The notes under the pieces: generated by a model
Databases searched by the model: none
What the model saw: only the letters and a program-made list of their open reading frames with translations
What the model was told of the DNA's origin: nothing
Made by a program: the position numbers and the translations under genes
Source of the DNA: Byssovorax sp.
Lineage (GTDB): Bacteria > Myxococcota_A > Polyangia > Polyangiales > Polyangiaceae
NCBI GenBank assembly: GCA_025362495.1
Contig: JANYGI010000083.1
Span: 54,589 to 118,588 of the forward strand
DNA length: 64,000 bases
Reading direction: 5' to 3'
Part shown: one piece after another, positions 1-7,718 of the stretch
Position numbering within the stretch: the first letter of the stretch is position 1
Layout: each line of letters opens with the position of its first letter

Positions 1-268
1 GCAACATGGTGAGCCGCGACGTCGAAGCGCGGTAGCGGGATCGAAGCCGCACCGCATCGGCTCAACTTTCTCGACCACGACAGGCGCGCCATGCGCCGGG
101 GCGCGCCGGACTGAACGGACCGCGAGCCCGCTCGCCGAGGCGCGCCGCCCCGCTCTCGCGAAATAGCCTGCAAAAATAGCTCGCGCCGCTGTCGGCACAT
201 TCTGTGTATCGACGCGAAGGGAATGCTAAGCTGAGAGCGCTTTCCCGCGCATCCTGTGGGCTTTGACC

Positions 269-1291
269 ATGCAACGCTTTTCTTACCGATCTTCCAGCCT
301 CTCGATCGCCGCGCTGTTCGCGGCCGCCGTGGCCAGCGTCGCCGGCTGCGCCGCCCTGTCACTTGGTTCCAGCGGCTCCGGCGGGTTTTCCGTGTCGGGC
401 GCGGGCGGCGGGATCATCCTCCCCTCATCCACGGGCGCGGGCGGCACCGACTCCGTCAGCGGGAGCAGCGGCACCGGCGGCAACGTGACACCTCCGTATT
501 TGATGGGCTCGTACGCCTACCTGTGCGGTGGTGAGACAGCGACCTGCGTCCCCGGCAACGCGGTCTGCGGCGTCATCGATCCCGGCGCGAACGACGGTGG
601 GTTCGGCGGGAGCGCTCCTGGCACTGCCAGCGCGAGCAGCAGTAGCAGCAGCAGCAGCGGTAGCAGCAGTGGCGGCGGCGGCGCGGGCGGGAGCTCCGGT
701 GACAGCAGCAGCACCAGCAGCAGCGCGACGGGCGGCAACAGCGACGGCGGTGTTCCCGCTGCGCTCACGTGCAAGCTCTCTCCGATCAGCGGCGAGGCCG
801 TCGCCGGATGCGCGCCGGCCGGTGATTTCGCCGCGGGCGATCCCTGCCAGACCGCGATCGACTGCGGCGCTGGCCTCGCGTGCGTCGCCACGGCGAGCGG
901 CGGCATTTGCCGGCCGTACTGCTGTGGTCCGGTCGAAGCGTGCCCGGCCGACACCTATTGCGCGCCGACGCCGATGGCCGAAGCCGCGGTGAAGATCCCG
1001 GTCTGCGTGCCTGCGAAGATGTGCAAGCCGCTCGACGACTCGACCTGCACCGACGGACAGACCTGCACCATCGTGCGCGACGACGGCACGACGAGCTGCG
1101 TCGATCCGGGCGACGGCTCCCGCGGCGACTCGTGCCCCTGCGCCGCAGGCCAGGTGTGCTCGAAGATCACCAATACCTGCCTCAAGCTGTGCCACATCGG
1201 CAACGACGCCGCCGACTGCGGGGCGGGCTCGTGCCAGGGCGGCGTGATGGGCTACCCCGACGGCATTGGCATCTGTGTCGGCTATCCTTGA
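269..1291 (+). CDS. Ser/Gly-rich, Cys-rich putative lipoprotein
   Basis: No known enzyme family is recognised. The 340-residue product starts at the ATG at 269, a few codons inside a longer TTG-initiated frame, because this places a compact signal peptide ending in a VAGC lipobox at the N-terminus. The mature part has a long low-complexity Ser/Gly linker (roughly residues 85-165) and then a Cys-rich C-terminal half with many paired cysteines, typical of disulfide-rich exported domains. It is probably anchored in the outer or inner membrane facing the periplasm or outside. The upstream 268 bases hold no other gene. The neighbour downstream is a co-directional phosphoesterase 60 bases away, but nothing links their functions. 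Confidence 0.75.
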   Translation: MQRFSYRSSSLSIAALFAAAVASVAGCAALSLGSSGSGGFSVSGAGGGIILPSSTGAGGTDSVSGSSGTGGNVTPPYLMGSYAYLCGGETATCVPGNAVCGVIDPGANDGGFGGSAPGTASASSSSSSSSGSSSGGGGAGGSSGDSSSTSSSATGGNSDGGVPAALTCKLSPISGEAVAGCAPAGDFAAGDPCQTAIDCGAGLACVATASGGICRPYCCGPVEACPADTYCAPTPMAEAAVKIPVCVPAKMCKPLDDSTCTDGQTCTIVRDDGTTSCVDPGDGSRGDSCPCAAGQVCSKITNTCLKLCHIGNDAADCGAGSCQGGVMGYPDGIGICVGYP

Positions 1292-1351
1292 TATGGTGAA
1301 GTAATGTGAAGCAGCAGCCCGCGCGCGACGGATCGTGCGAAGGTTGCCGCC

Positions 1352-2524
1352 GTGCATCGATCTGCAACCAGCCTCGCCGTGTTCTTCGCGGTAATCACCC
1401 TCGTCGTGGGGGGTATTCACTACTATCTCTGGAGCCGCCTCGTTCGCTCCCCGGACCTCGGGGCCGTCTGGCAGCGGCGCGGGGCGATACTCTTCATCTT
1501 CCTCGCCCTGCTCACCCCGCTCGGGATGATGGCCGGGCAGGTGCTGCCGAAGCCGATCGCCTCGATCGCGGCCTGGACGGCCTATGGATGGATGGGCGTC
1601 TCGGTGCTCCTCCTCTTCCTGCTCCTCGGGTCCGAGCTCGTCCGCGTGGTGATTCACGGCTACAACGCCGTCTCGTCCGCGCCGGCCGATCCCGAGCGGC
1701 GCCTCGCCATCTCCCGCGGCATCGCCGGGATTGTCTCGCTCGCCGCGCTCGGCGCCGCCGGGACTGGCACCGTGAGCGCCCTCGGCCAGGTGGCCTGGCG
1801 CAACGTCAAGGTCCCTCTCCGGCGACTGTCACCCTCGATGTCCGGGTTTCGCATCGCCCAGCTCACCGATCTCCACATCGGCCCGACGCTCGGCAAAGGC
1901 TGGCTGCGCGGCGTCGTCGAGCACACCAACGCCGCCAACCCGGACCTGATCGTGATCACCGGCGATCTCGTCGACGGCTCGGTCGAGGCCCTCCGCGCCG
2001 AGACTGCCCCGCTCGCCGATCTGAAGGCCAAGCACGGCGTCTTCTTCGTGACTGGCAATCACGAGTATTACTCCGGCGCCGACGAGTGGATCGCCGAGCT
2101 GACGCGGCTCGGCATCAAGGTGCTGCGCAACGAGCACGTGGCCATCGGCGGACCGGAGGGCTTCGATCTCGCGGGCGTCGACGACTGGAGCTCGAAGCGC
2201 TTCGGCAACGGGCACGGCCCGGATCTCGAGAAGGCCCTCGCCGGCCGCGATCCATCGCGTGAGCTGGTGTTGCTGGCGCACCAGCCGAAGCAGATCCACG
2301 AGGCCGCCGCGAAGGGGGTTGGACTCCAGCTCAGCGGGCACACCCACGGCGGCCAGATCTTCCCCTGGGGGCTGTTCGTTCGCCTCGATCAACCCTTCGT
2401 TGCAGGGCTCGATCGGCAGGGCGACACCATGATTTACGTCAGCCGCGGGACGGGCTTCTGGGGCCCGCCGATGCGCGTCGGCGCCCCGAGCGAGATCTCG
2501 ATCATCGAGCTCACCCGCGCCTGA
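1352..2524 (+). CDS. Membrane-anchored metallophosphoesterase (YkuE-like)
   Basis: The 390-residue protein combines an N-terminal membrane region (hydrophobic helices near residues 7-27, 45-65, 74-95 and 122-142) with a calcineurin-like phosphoesterase domain from about residue 165. The metal-binding signature is complete: DLH at 173-175, GDLVDG at 204-209, GNHE at 235-238, a later AHQP histidine, and GHTHGG near residue 324. Members of this family hydrolyse phosphomonoesters or phosphodiesters with two metal ions, and YkuE-type proteins act at the cell envelope. The substrate cannot be deduced. The start is a GTG at 1352 preceded by a weak AAGG element. The gene appears monocistronic or loosely linked to the lipoprotein genes on either side. 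Confidence 0.88.
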   Translation: MHRSATSLAVFFAVITLVVGGIHYYLWSRLVRSPDLGAVWQRRGAILFIFLALLTPLGMMAGQVLPKPIASIAAWTAYGWMGVSVLLLFLLLGSELVRVVIHGYNAVSSAPADPERRLAISRGIAGIVSLAALGAAGTGTVSALGQVAWRNVKVPLRRLSPSMSGFRIAQLTDLHIGPTLGKGWLRGVVEHTNAANPDLIVITGDLVDGSVEALRAETAPLADLKAKHGVFFVTGNHEYYSGADEWIAELTRLGIKVLRNEHVAIGGPEGFDLAGVDDWSSKRFGNGHGPDLEKALAGRDPSRELVLLAHQPKQIHEAAAKGVGLQLSGHTHGGQIFPWGLFVRLDQPFVAGLDRQGDTMIYVSRGTGFWGPPMRVGAPSEISIIELTRA

Positions 2525-2579
2525 TCCCGGCGAGCGGCCCTATCGCCCGGCGACGTGATAGGGTTAGCATGGGGCCGCC

Positions 2580-3242
2580 ATGAAAACCTGGATACCCCTC
2601 CTCGGCCTCGTGCTCGTCGGCTGCGGCAGCTCCGAGAGCCCCACGTCCACCTCGACGAGCGGCGACGCCGCGAGCAGCAGCAGCAGCGGCGGGTCCGAGC
2701 GCGGCGACGCGGGAGAGTGCGACTATCCGCTCACGGGCGGCCTCGATCTGACGATCTCGTCGCCGTCCGACAACTGCAACGCCGAGACGCGGCACCTCGA
2801 GGTCGATCCCGCGCCGATCATGGGCGCCTACGAGACGAGCGTTTGCACCAAGGGATGTACGGTGATCACCGGCGGCTGCGTCCTCGCGCAGTCGAAGATG
2901 AAGACCATCGGCGACGTGCAGGTGGCGTTCGCGGGCAAGCCCGTGGGCGGGAAGGTGTACACCATCATCCCGGCGAAGACGGGCAGCGACGAGAATGGCA
3001 ATCCGGGGCTGCCTGCCGATGGTGGCTATGTGGCCTTCTTCGAGGGGCCGAGCGGCCTGATGCCGAGCCGCTACTGGATCGCCACGTCGGGCAAGCTGAC
3101 GATCGACGACGTGAAGGGCGCCACGGTGAAGTTCAGCTTCAGCGGCCTCGCGATGAACCAGGACCCCGTCGAGAAGAGCGAGTCGCAAGGCACCTTCACG
3201 ATGGACGGGAGTGGCACCGTGAAGCTGCCTTTCGTGCCCTGA
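2580..3242 (+). CDS. Putative lipoprotein of unknown function
   Basis: The 220-residue product has a short signal peptide with an LVGC lipobox (Cys near residue 15) followed by a Ser/Thr-rich linker to about residue 45. The remainder is a compact domain with five or six cysteines and alternating hydrophobic residues, probably a beta-rich periplasmic domain. No family is recognised. The ATG at 2580 is the only sensible start. It is followed 27 bases later by a strong hairpin that probably ends transcription. Confidence 0.72.
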   Translation: MKTWIPLLGLVLVGCGSSESPTSTSTSGDAASSSSSGGSERGDAGECDYPLTGGLDLTISSPSDNCNAETRHLEVDPAPIMGAYETSVCTKGCTVITGGCVLAQSKMKTIGDVQVAFAGKPVGGKVYTIIPAKTGSDENGNPGLPADGGYVAFFEGPSGLMPSRYWIATSGKLTIDDVKGATVKFSFSGLAMNQDPVEKSESQGTFTMDGSGTVKLPFVP

Positions 3243-3269
3243 TCGGAGGGAGGGCAGCAGAAAGCGAAA

Positions 3270-3297
3270 GAGCCATTGCCGGGTAGGGCAATGGCTC
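3270..3297. terminator. Bidirectional hairpin terminator between convergent genes
   Basis: An 11-bp perfect stem (3270-3280 with 3287-3297, core AGCCATTGCC) closes a 6-base GGGTAG loop. It lies between the stop of the rightward lipoprotein (3242) and the stop of the leftward gene (3340), the usual place for a shared terminator. There is no clear U-tract on either strand, so strength and Rho dependence are uncertain. Confidence 0.6.
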
Positions 3298-3339
3298 CTG
3301 CTGGGCGGGCACGTGAGCCCACCCCACCTCGGAGTCGAG

Positions 3340-3936
3340 TCAGATCTTGAACTCGCCGGCCCACACCGCGGCGAGCTGGGCGAGGACCTGATCGCGGCGG
3401 GCCTCGTCGATGGTGGCCCTGGCGAAGTCGGTCCGCTCCCAGTACGGGTAGTTGGCGAACATCGCGGCGTGCTGGGCCATGGCCTCGGCGCTGAACGTCT
3501 TGCGGTCGGCCTCGAGGAGGCCGTGCAGCGCCTCCATCTGCTCGAAGGCGCTCTTGCCCGCGAGGGCGCCCTTCGCCGGGATGGAGCCCTTGAACTCGTC
3601 GCCGAAGAAGGCGTCCACGAGCTCGATCGGCTCGGTCAGGTGCTGGTTGAACTCGTCGAGGGACTCGGCGGGGACCCAGAGCTCGACGTGGTCGGCGGCG
3701 CCGACCTGCTTCTGCGGGAACTGTTTTCCGTAGGCGTCGTCGATGACGAAGCGCGTGACATAGCCTCCAAAGGTGCCCGACCGCGTGTTCCAGTCGCGAG
3801 CGATTTGCTGGGCGTAGGCCAGTTTGAGCACAGGATAGAAGAGCGGCTGCCCGGGCAAGCGCGGCGGGAACGCCCGCATGCCGGCGTTGTAGATCGACAG
3901 CAGCTCTTCGAGTCCAACGGGACGGTATAGACGCAT
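3340..3936 (-). CDS. Conserved hypothetical protein, MRLYRPVG-type
   Basis: The 198-residue product begins MRLYRPVGLEELLSIYNAG and continues with FPPRLP, an ARDWNT motif, a TRFVIDDAY strand and an ELWVPAE segment. This pattern matches from memory a small bacterial family often labelled 'ADP-ribosylation/crystallin J1'; that label does not establish an activity. A further 60 or so residues follow that I do not recognise. The ATG at 3936 is preferred over an upstream TTG at 3945 because the family motif begins there. It lies 5 bases after the stop of the receiver-domain gene on the same strand, so the two are probably co-transcribed. Confidence 0.7.
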   Translation of the reverse strand: MRLYRPVGLEELLSIYNAGMRAFPPRLPGQPLFYPVLKLAYAQQIARDWNTRSGTFGGYVTRFVIDDAYGKQFPQKQVGAADHVELWVPAESLDEFNQHLTEPIELVDAFFGDEFKGSIPAKGALAGKSAFEQMEALHGLLEADRKTFSAEAMAQHAAMFANYPYWERTDFARATIDEARRDQVLAQLAAVWAGEFKI

Positions 3937-3941
3937 TAAAT

Positions 3942-4718
3942 TCAACCCAGAGAAGCGCGCGCCCGCCGTAGCAGGCTGAAAATCCGCGCTCCGAGCTCCG
4001 GCGCGCGGAACGGCTTCACCACGTAGTCGTCCCCCCCGCAGGCAAAGGCTTCGACCATGTCTTGTGAAGAGGCATTGGCCGTGAGGAACAACACTGGCAA
4101 AGAGGCGTGGTCCGGCTCCTTCCGCAGGATGCGGCAGAGGTCGAGACCCGTCATTTTAGGCAGATTCCAGTCGAGCACGAGGAGGTCAAAGACCTCCTCG
4201 TGCACCCGTTCGAGCGCCTCCTCGGCGCTCCCGGCGGCCATCACGACGAGGCCGACCGCTTCGAGCATCGCCGCGACGACCTCCCGGATGTCGGGATCGT
4301 CGTCGACGATCAGGACCCGCGAGCCCGTCCCCGAGACCCGCGGCGTCGATGGGCGCACGCTGCCCGGGGACCGCGCAGTGGTCGGCGAGCGCTCCGTCGC
4401 GCCGCTCGAAGGCGCGGGCTCGGTCGGCGGCGGCGGCATCGTCGGCGCGAGGACCGACGCTTTTCGCGCGAACTCGGCGAGGCGCTGCCAGTCGCGCGGC
4501 TCGAAGACGAGGTGCGACGCGTCCGGCGTGGCCACGGCGCGGCCGGCCGCGGACGTCGCGCGGCGCCCCTGCCCGAGCTCGAAGATCGCGAGGATCCACT
4601 CGCCATCCTCGGCGATTTCCCCGGCGGGCAGGCCCAGCTCGCACTCGCTGTCGCCGGCGCTTCCCAGGGTGCGCTCGAACTCGCCGAGGTCGGGGAAGCG
4701 GTAAAGGATGCTGCGCAC
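3942..4718 (-). CDS. Response regulator with C-terminal receiver domain
   Basis: The 258-residue protein has an unidentified N-terminal domain (about residues 1-90, possibly PilZ-like from its strand pattern but not certain), a Pro/Ser/Thr-rich linker (90-130) and a complete receiver domain (133-255). The receiver has the acidic DDD cluster at 139-141, the phospho-acceptor Asp183 in LVLDWNLP, and Lys235 in VVKPF. Phosphorylation presumably controls the N-terminal domain. No histidine kinase is adjacent, so it is an orphan. The start is a GTG at 4718. It leads a likely two-gene operon with the hypothetical protein at 3340-3936 and is divergent from the DsbA-like operon, with 60 bases between them. 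Confidence 0.85.
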   Translation of the reverse strand: MRSILYRFPDLGEFERTLGSAGDSECELGLPAGEIAEDGEWILAIFELGQGRRATSAAGRAVATPDASHLVFEPRDWQRLAEFARKASVLAPTMPPPPTEPAPSSGATERSPTTARSPGSVRPSTPRVSGTGSRVLIVDDDPDIREVVAAMLEAVGLVVMAAGSAEEALERVHEEVFDLLVLDWNLPKMTGLDLCRILRKEPDHASLPVLFLTANASSQDMVEAFACGGDDYVVKPFRAPELGARIFSLLRRARASLG

Positions 4719-4778
4719 GCGTGCACGCTACACCCCACGCTAGCGCCCCGCAATTTGTCCGACTAGGCTTCGCCCGCC

Positions 4779-5771
4779 ATGCCCTCCCTTCGCGCCCTGC
4801 CCCTGCTGCTCGCCGCCATCTTCGGCGTCACCGCGTGCGGCAAAGCCGACCCCGGCGAGAGCAAGCCCACGATCGCCGCGGCGCCCGAGGCGTCCGTGAA
4901 GGGGATCGATACCTCGACGCTGACGCCGCGGGAACGCCGCGAGTGGTCGTCGGAGCTGACGGCGCTGCTCGCTCCTTGCCCCGAGGTCCCCGTCAACCTC
5001 CTGCAGTGCATCCAGGAAAATCGCGCCTGCAACACCTGCATGCCAGCGGCGAAATTGCTGCTGAAGCAAGTCCAGGCCGGAAAGACGCAGAGCGAGCGCG
5101 AGGCCGCGTTCCACGCGCGCTTCGATCTCAACAAGATCAAGCAGCTCCCCACCGACGGCGGCCCCGAGCTCGGATCGCCCGACGCCCTCGTGACCATCGT
5201 CGAGTGGGCCGACTTCGAGTGCCCGTACTGCCGCGCGGTCTCGCCGATCCTCGACGAGCTGGTGAAGCATTTTCCCGGGCAGGTGCGGCTAGTTTACAAG
5301 TTCTATCCGCTCGGCGCGCACCCTCACGGGGAGATCGCGGCGCGGGCCGGCATCGCGGCGCAGAATCAGGGGAAGTTCTGGGAGATGCACCACCTGATGT
5401 TCGAGAATCAGGAGCACCTCGAGCAGGCCGATCTCGATCGTTACGCCAAGCAGATCGGCCTCGATCTGCCGAAGTTTCGCGTCGATCTCACCTCGAAGGA
5501 GACGGGCGAGCGCATCGACAAAGAGAAGAAGCAGGCCGACGAGGTCGGGCTCGAGGGCACGCCGTTCGTGTTCATCAACGGCCGCTACGTCGACTTTCAG
5601 CTCGTGCCGAACCCGCCCGAAGATCTGATCGACTGGGTGAAGCTCGACATCGAGCTGGCGGGCAAGACGCCGAAGACGGCGCCGTCGAGTGGAGCGCCGA
5701 AAGCGCTGCCTGCACCGTCGGGTTCCGCGTCGGCCGCGCCCGCGCCCTCGGCTGGCAAGCCGGGGAAGTAA
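4779..5771 (+). CDS. DsbA-family thioredoxin-fold lipoprotein
   Basis: The 330-residue product carries a signal peptide with a VTAC lipobox (Cys20), so it is probably tethered to a membrane facing the periplasm. A DsbA-like thioredoxin fold starts near residue 130 with the active-site CPYC at 148-151 and a cis-Pro loop GTPFVFINGRYV. CPYC is typical of thiol oxidoreductases that form or isomerise disulfides. Upstream (residues 60-100) is a small extra segment with Cys67, Cys77, Cys84 and Cys87. The C-terminus is an Ala/Pro/Ser tail. It is the first gene of a tight three-gene run, with 2 bases to the next start. The many Cys-rich exported proteins in this window would be plausible clients. Confidence 0.88.
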   Translation: MPSLRALPLLLAAIFGVTACGKADPGESKPTIAAAPEASVKGIDTSTLTPRERREWSSELTALLAPCPEVPVNLLQCIQENRACNTCMPAAKLLLKQVQAGKTQSEREAAFHARFDLNKIKQLPTDGGPELGSPDALVTIVEWADFECPYCRAVSPILDELVKHFPGQVRLVYKFYPLGAHPHGEIAARAGIAAQNQGKFWEMHHLMFENQEHLEQADLDRYAKQIGLDLPKFRVDLTSKETGERIDKEKKQADEVGLEGTPFVFINGRYVDFQLVPNPPEDLIDWVKLDIELAGKTPKTAPSSGAPKALPAPSGSASAAPAPSAGKPGK

Positions 5772-5773
5772 GG

Positions 5774-6517
5774 ATGAAGCTCGCCGATCCGTGCGGGTGT
5801 TTCCCGACCGGCCGTCACTACCCGGGCATCGCGCATCTGATGAAGGTGCGCGCCGTCGGCATCGCCTCCGAGTTCAGCGCTGACGGCGACTGGGTCGACT
5901 ACCCGATCGCCTTCATCGACACCGAGACGACGGGCCGCGACGCGCAGGCCGATCGCCTGGTCGAGGTCGGCGTCGTGCTCGGCCTCAAGGGTCGCGTGAC
6001 GGCGCGGCAGAGCTGGCTCATCAACCCGGGCCGCCCGATCCCGAAGGAGACGTCGGCGATCCACGGCATCACCGACGATCAGGTCGCGAACGAGAAAAGC
6101 TTCGCCGAGGTCGCGCCCGAGATCGTGGACATCCTCCGCAACGCGATCCCCGCGGCCTACAACGCGGCCTTCGATCGCGGCTTCCTGCTCGCAGAATTCG
6201 AGCGCGCCGGCGTTCGCCCGACCAGCCCGCCGCCCGCGATGCGCCGCGACGTCGACTGGATCGATCCGCTCACGTTCGCGCGCGAGCTCTACAAAGATCA
6301 GCAGAGCCGCTCGCTCGGCGACATGGCCGCGCGCCTCGGGATCGAGCTCGTCACCGCGCACCGCGCCACCGCCGACGCCGAGGCCGCGCTGCAGGTGCTC
6401 TACACCTTCGCCAAGGATCCGCGCGTCCCCAAGGCCTACGGCGGCCTCGTGCAGGAGCAGCGCCGCATGCAGCGCCAGCAAGACGAGGCCCGCAAGCTCT
6501 GGCGCAAGCCCAGCTAG
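5774..6517 (+). CDS. DEDDh-type 3'-5' exonuclease (DnaQ/epsilon-like)
   Basis: The 247-residue protein contains an exonuclease domain like the proofreading subunit of DNA polymerase III. Visible motifs are AFIDTETTG (Exo I), AAYNAAFDRGFLLAEF (Exo II) and a C-terminal TAHRATADAEA segment holding the Exo III His and Asp. It probably removes nucleotides from 3' ends of DNA or RNA. The ATG at 5774 lies 2 bases after the previous stop, which decides the start; the frame is open far upstream but that extension only shadows the DsbA-like gene. About 40 residues before the domain, including CGCFPTGRHYPG, are not recognised. Confidence 0.88.
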   Translation: MKLADPCGCFPTGRHYPGIAHLMKVRAVGIASEFSADGDWVDYPIAFIDTETTGRDAQADRLVEVGVVLGLKGRVTARQSWLINPGRPIPKETSAIHGITDDQVANEKSFAEVAPEIVDILRNAIPAAYNAAFDRGFLLAEFERAGVRPTSPPPAMRRDVDWIDPLTFARELYKDQQSRSLGDMAARLGIELVTAHRATADAEAALQVLYTFAKDPRVPKAYGGLVQEQRRMQRQQDEARKLWRKPS

Positions 6518-6519
6518 CG

Positions 6520-7029
6520 ATGGCGAAGAAGTACCTGCCGATCGTCGGCGCGTCGACTCCGCCGGCCGCGTCGAGCGAGGCGCCAAAGCGACGGCTGCCG
6601 ATGTTGCCGAAGGCCGAGGTCGCGGACGAGAGCGATGAAGATCGGCCGCCGTGGCACTGGGCGGGCATCGGCGCGGCGGCGGTGTTCTTCGCGTGGTTAC
6701 CGCTGGCGTACATCGTCAACGGGCCGCTGGGCGGGCTTTTCAGTGGTGGGACCGTCGCGAAGGTCGCCGCGGTGGCGCTCAACCTCGCGGCGTTCGTGAT
6801 CGGATCGTTCGGCGGCGGCTACCTCGTCGGGCGCTTCGGCGGGCAGGCCGGCGTGAAGGAAGCGACGGTCGCCGGCGCCGGTGCAGCGGTGTTCGCGTGG
6901 ATGCTCGCGGCGTCGCAGGCGCGCTCGGGCCTGCTGGTGTGGATCATGATGCTGACGGGGATGGCGATGCTCGGCGCCGGCGCGGCCCGCATCGGCGGCG
7001 CCGTCGGCCTCATGGGCCGCAAAGCGTAG
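6520..7029 (+). CDS. Small integral membrane protein
   Basis: The 169-residue product has a charged, Pro-rich cytoplasmic N-terminus (about 45 residues) and then four predicted membrane helices rich in Gly and Ala, near residues 50-70, 82-104, 113-133 and 137-162. No family is recognised with confidence. The ATG comes 2 bases after the exonuclease stop, so it is the third gene of that operon. The convergent folK stop is 3 bases downstream, leaving no room for an intergenic terminator. Confidence 0.75.
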   Translation: MAKKYLPIVGASTPPAASSEAPKRRLPMLPKAEVADESDEDRPPWHWAGIGAAAVFFAWLPLAYIVNGPLGGLFSGGTVAKVAAVALNLAAFVIGSFGGGYLVGRFGGQAGVKEATVAGAGAAVFAWMLAASQARSGLLVWIMMLTGMAMLGAGAARIGGAVGLMGRKA

Positions 7030-7032
7030 CGA

Positions 7033-7572
7033 TCAGCGTGAGGCTTCGGCGACGCGCGTGATCGGCAGGTGCGCGGCGGGGAGATCGGCGAAGGCCTGGC
7101 CGGTGCGGAAGTCGACGGCGTCGGGGGCGATGTCGAGGAGCGGGCGGAGCGCGAAGGTGCGCTCGGCGAGGCGCGGGTGCGGCACGTAGAGGCCGGGCTC
7201 GGCGACGGCTTCGCCCTCGATCCAGAGGAGATCGAGATCGATCGTGCGCGGCCCCCAGCGGACGGGATCGGGGCGCTCGCGGCCGAGCGATCGCTCGATC
7301 TCGAGGAGCCAATCGAGGATGCCGCGCGCGCTCTCGGACGTGACGATGAGCACCGCGCCGTTGAGGTAGTCGCCCTGCCGCGGACCGCCGACCGCGGGCG
7401 ACTCGTACAGCGGCGAGCGCCGGAGCACGTGAACGTTGCGATGCGTGCGGATCTGATCGACGGCCGTGGTGATGGTACCCAGGCGGTCACCCAGGTTCGA
7501 TCCGAGCCCAATCACGATGCGGCGAACGTGGTCCACGACGTCTCCAGGAACGATTATCGCACATCTGCGCAC
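7033..7572 (-). CDS. folK: 2-amino-4-hydroxy-6-hydroxymethyldihydropteridine pyrophosphokinase
   Basis: FolK transfers pyrophosphate from ATP to 6-hydroxymethyl-dihydropterin in folate synthesis. The family hallmarks are present: IGLGSNLGDR near the N-terminus, SPLYESPAVGGPRQGDYLNGA, the signature RWGPRTIDLDLLW, and PHPRLAERTFALRPL. Domain length is normal at about 160 residues. The listed start is a GTG at 7572; internal GTG codons just before DHVRRIVIGLGSN are equally plausible, so the first 10-15 residues are uncertain. No other folate genes are nearby. Confidence 0.93.
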   Translation of the reverse strand: MRRCAIIVPGDVVDHVRRIVIGLGSNLGDRLGTITTAVDQIRTHRNVHVLRRSPLYESPAVGGPRQGDYLNGAVLIVTSESARGILDWLLEIERSLGRERPDPVRWGPRTIDLDLLWIEGEAVAEPGLYVPHPRLAERTFALRPLLDIAPDAVDFRTGQAFADLPAAHLPITRVAEASR

Positions 7573-7718
7573 GTTCGAGCAGGGTAACAGAGGATCCGCC
7601 AGGATCCTCTCCGCTCCACCCGATGTCGCAGTTAATCTTCGAAGATCCTAGCGTAATTTGTGCTGGCACGGGGGCTGCTGCGCTCGGCTGAGGACGTTTC
7701 GCGTCGCAGGAGACCTCG

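Noticed and set aside
4349..5773. N-terminal extension of the exonuclease frame
   Set aside because: It runs across the receiver gene and the DsbA-like gene in another frame. The ATG at 5774 with 2-base spacing is the natural start.
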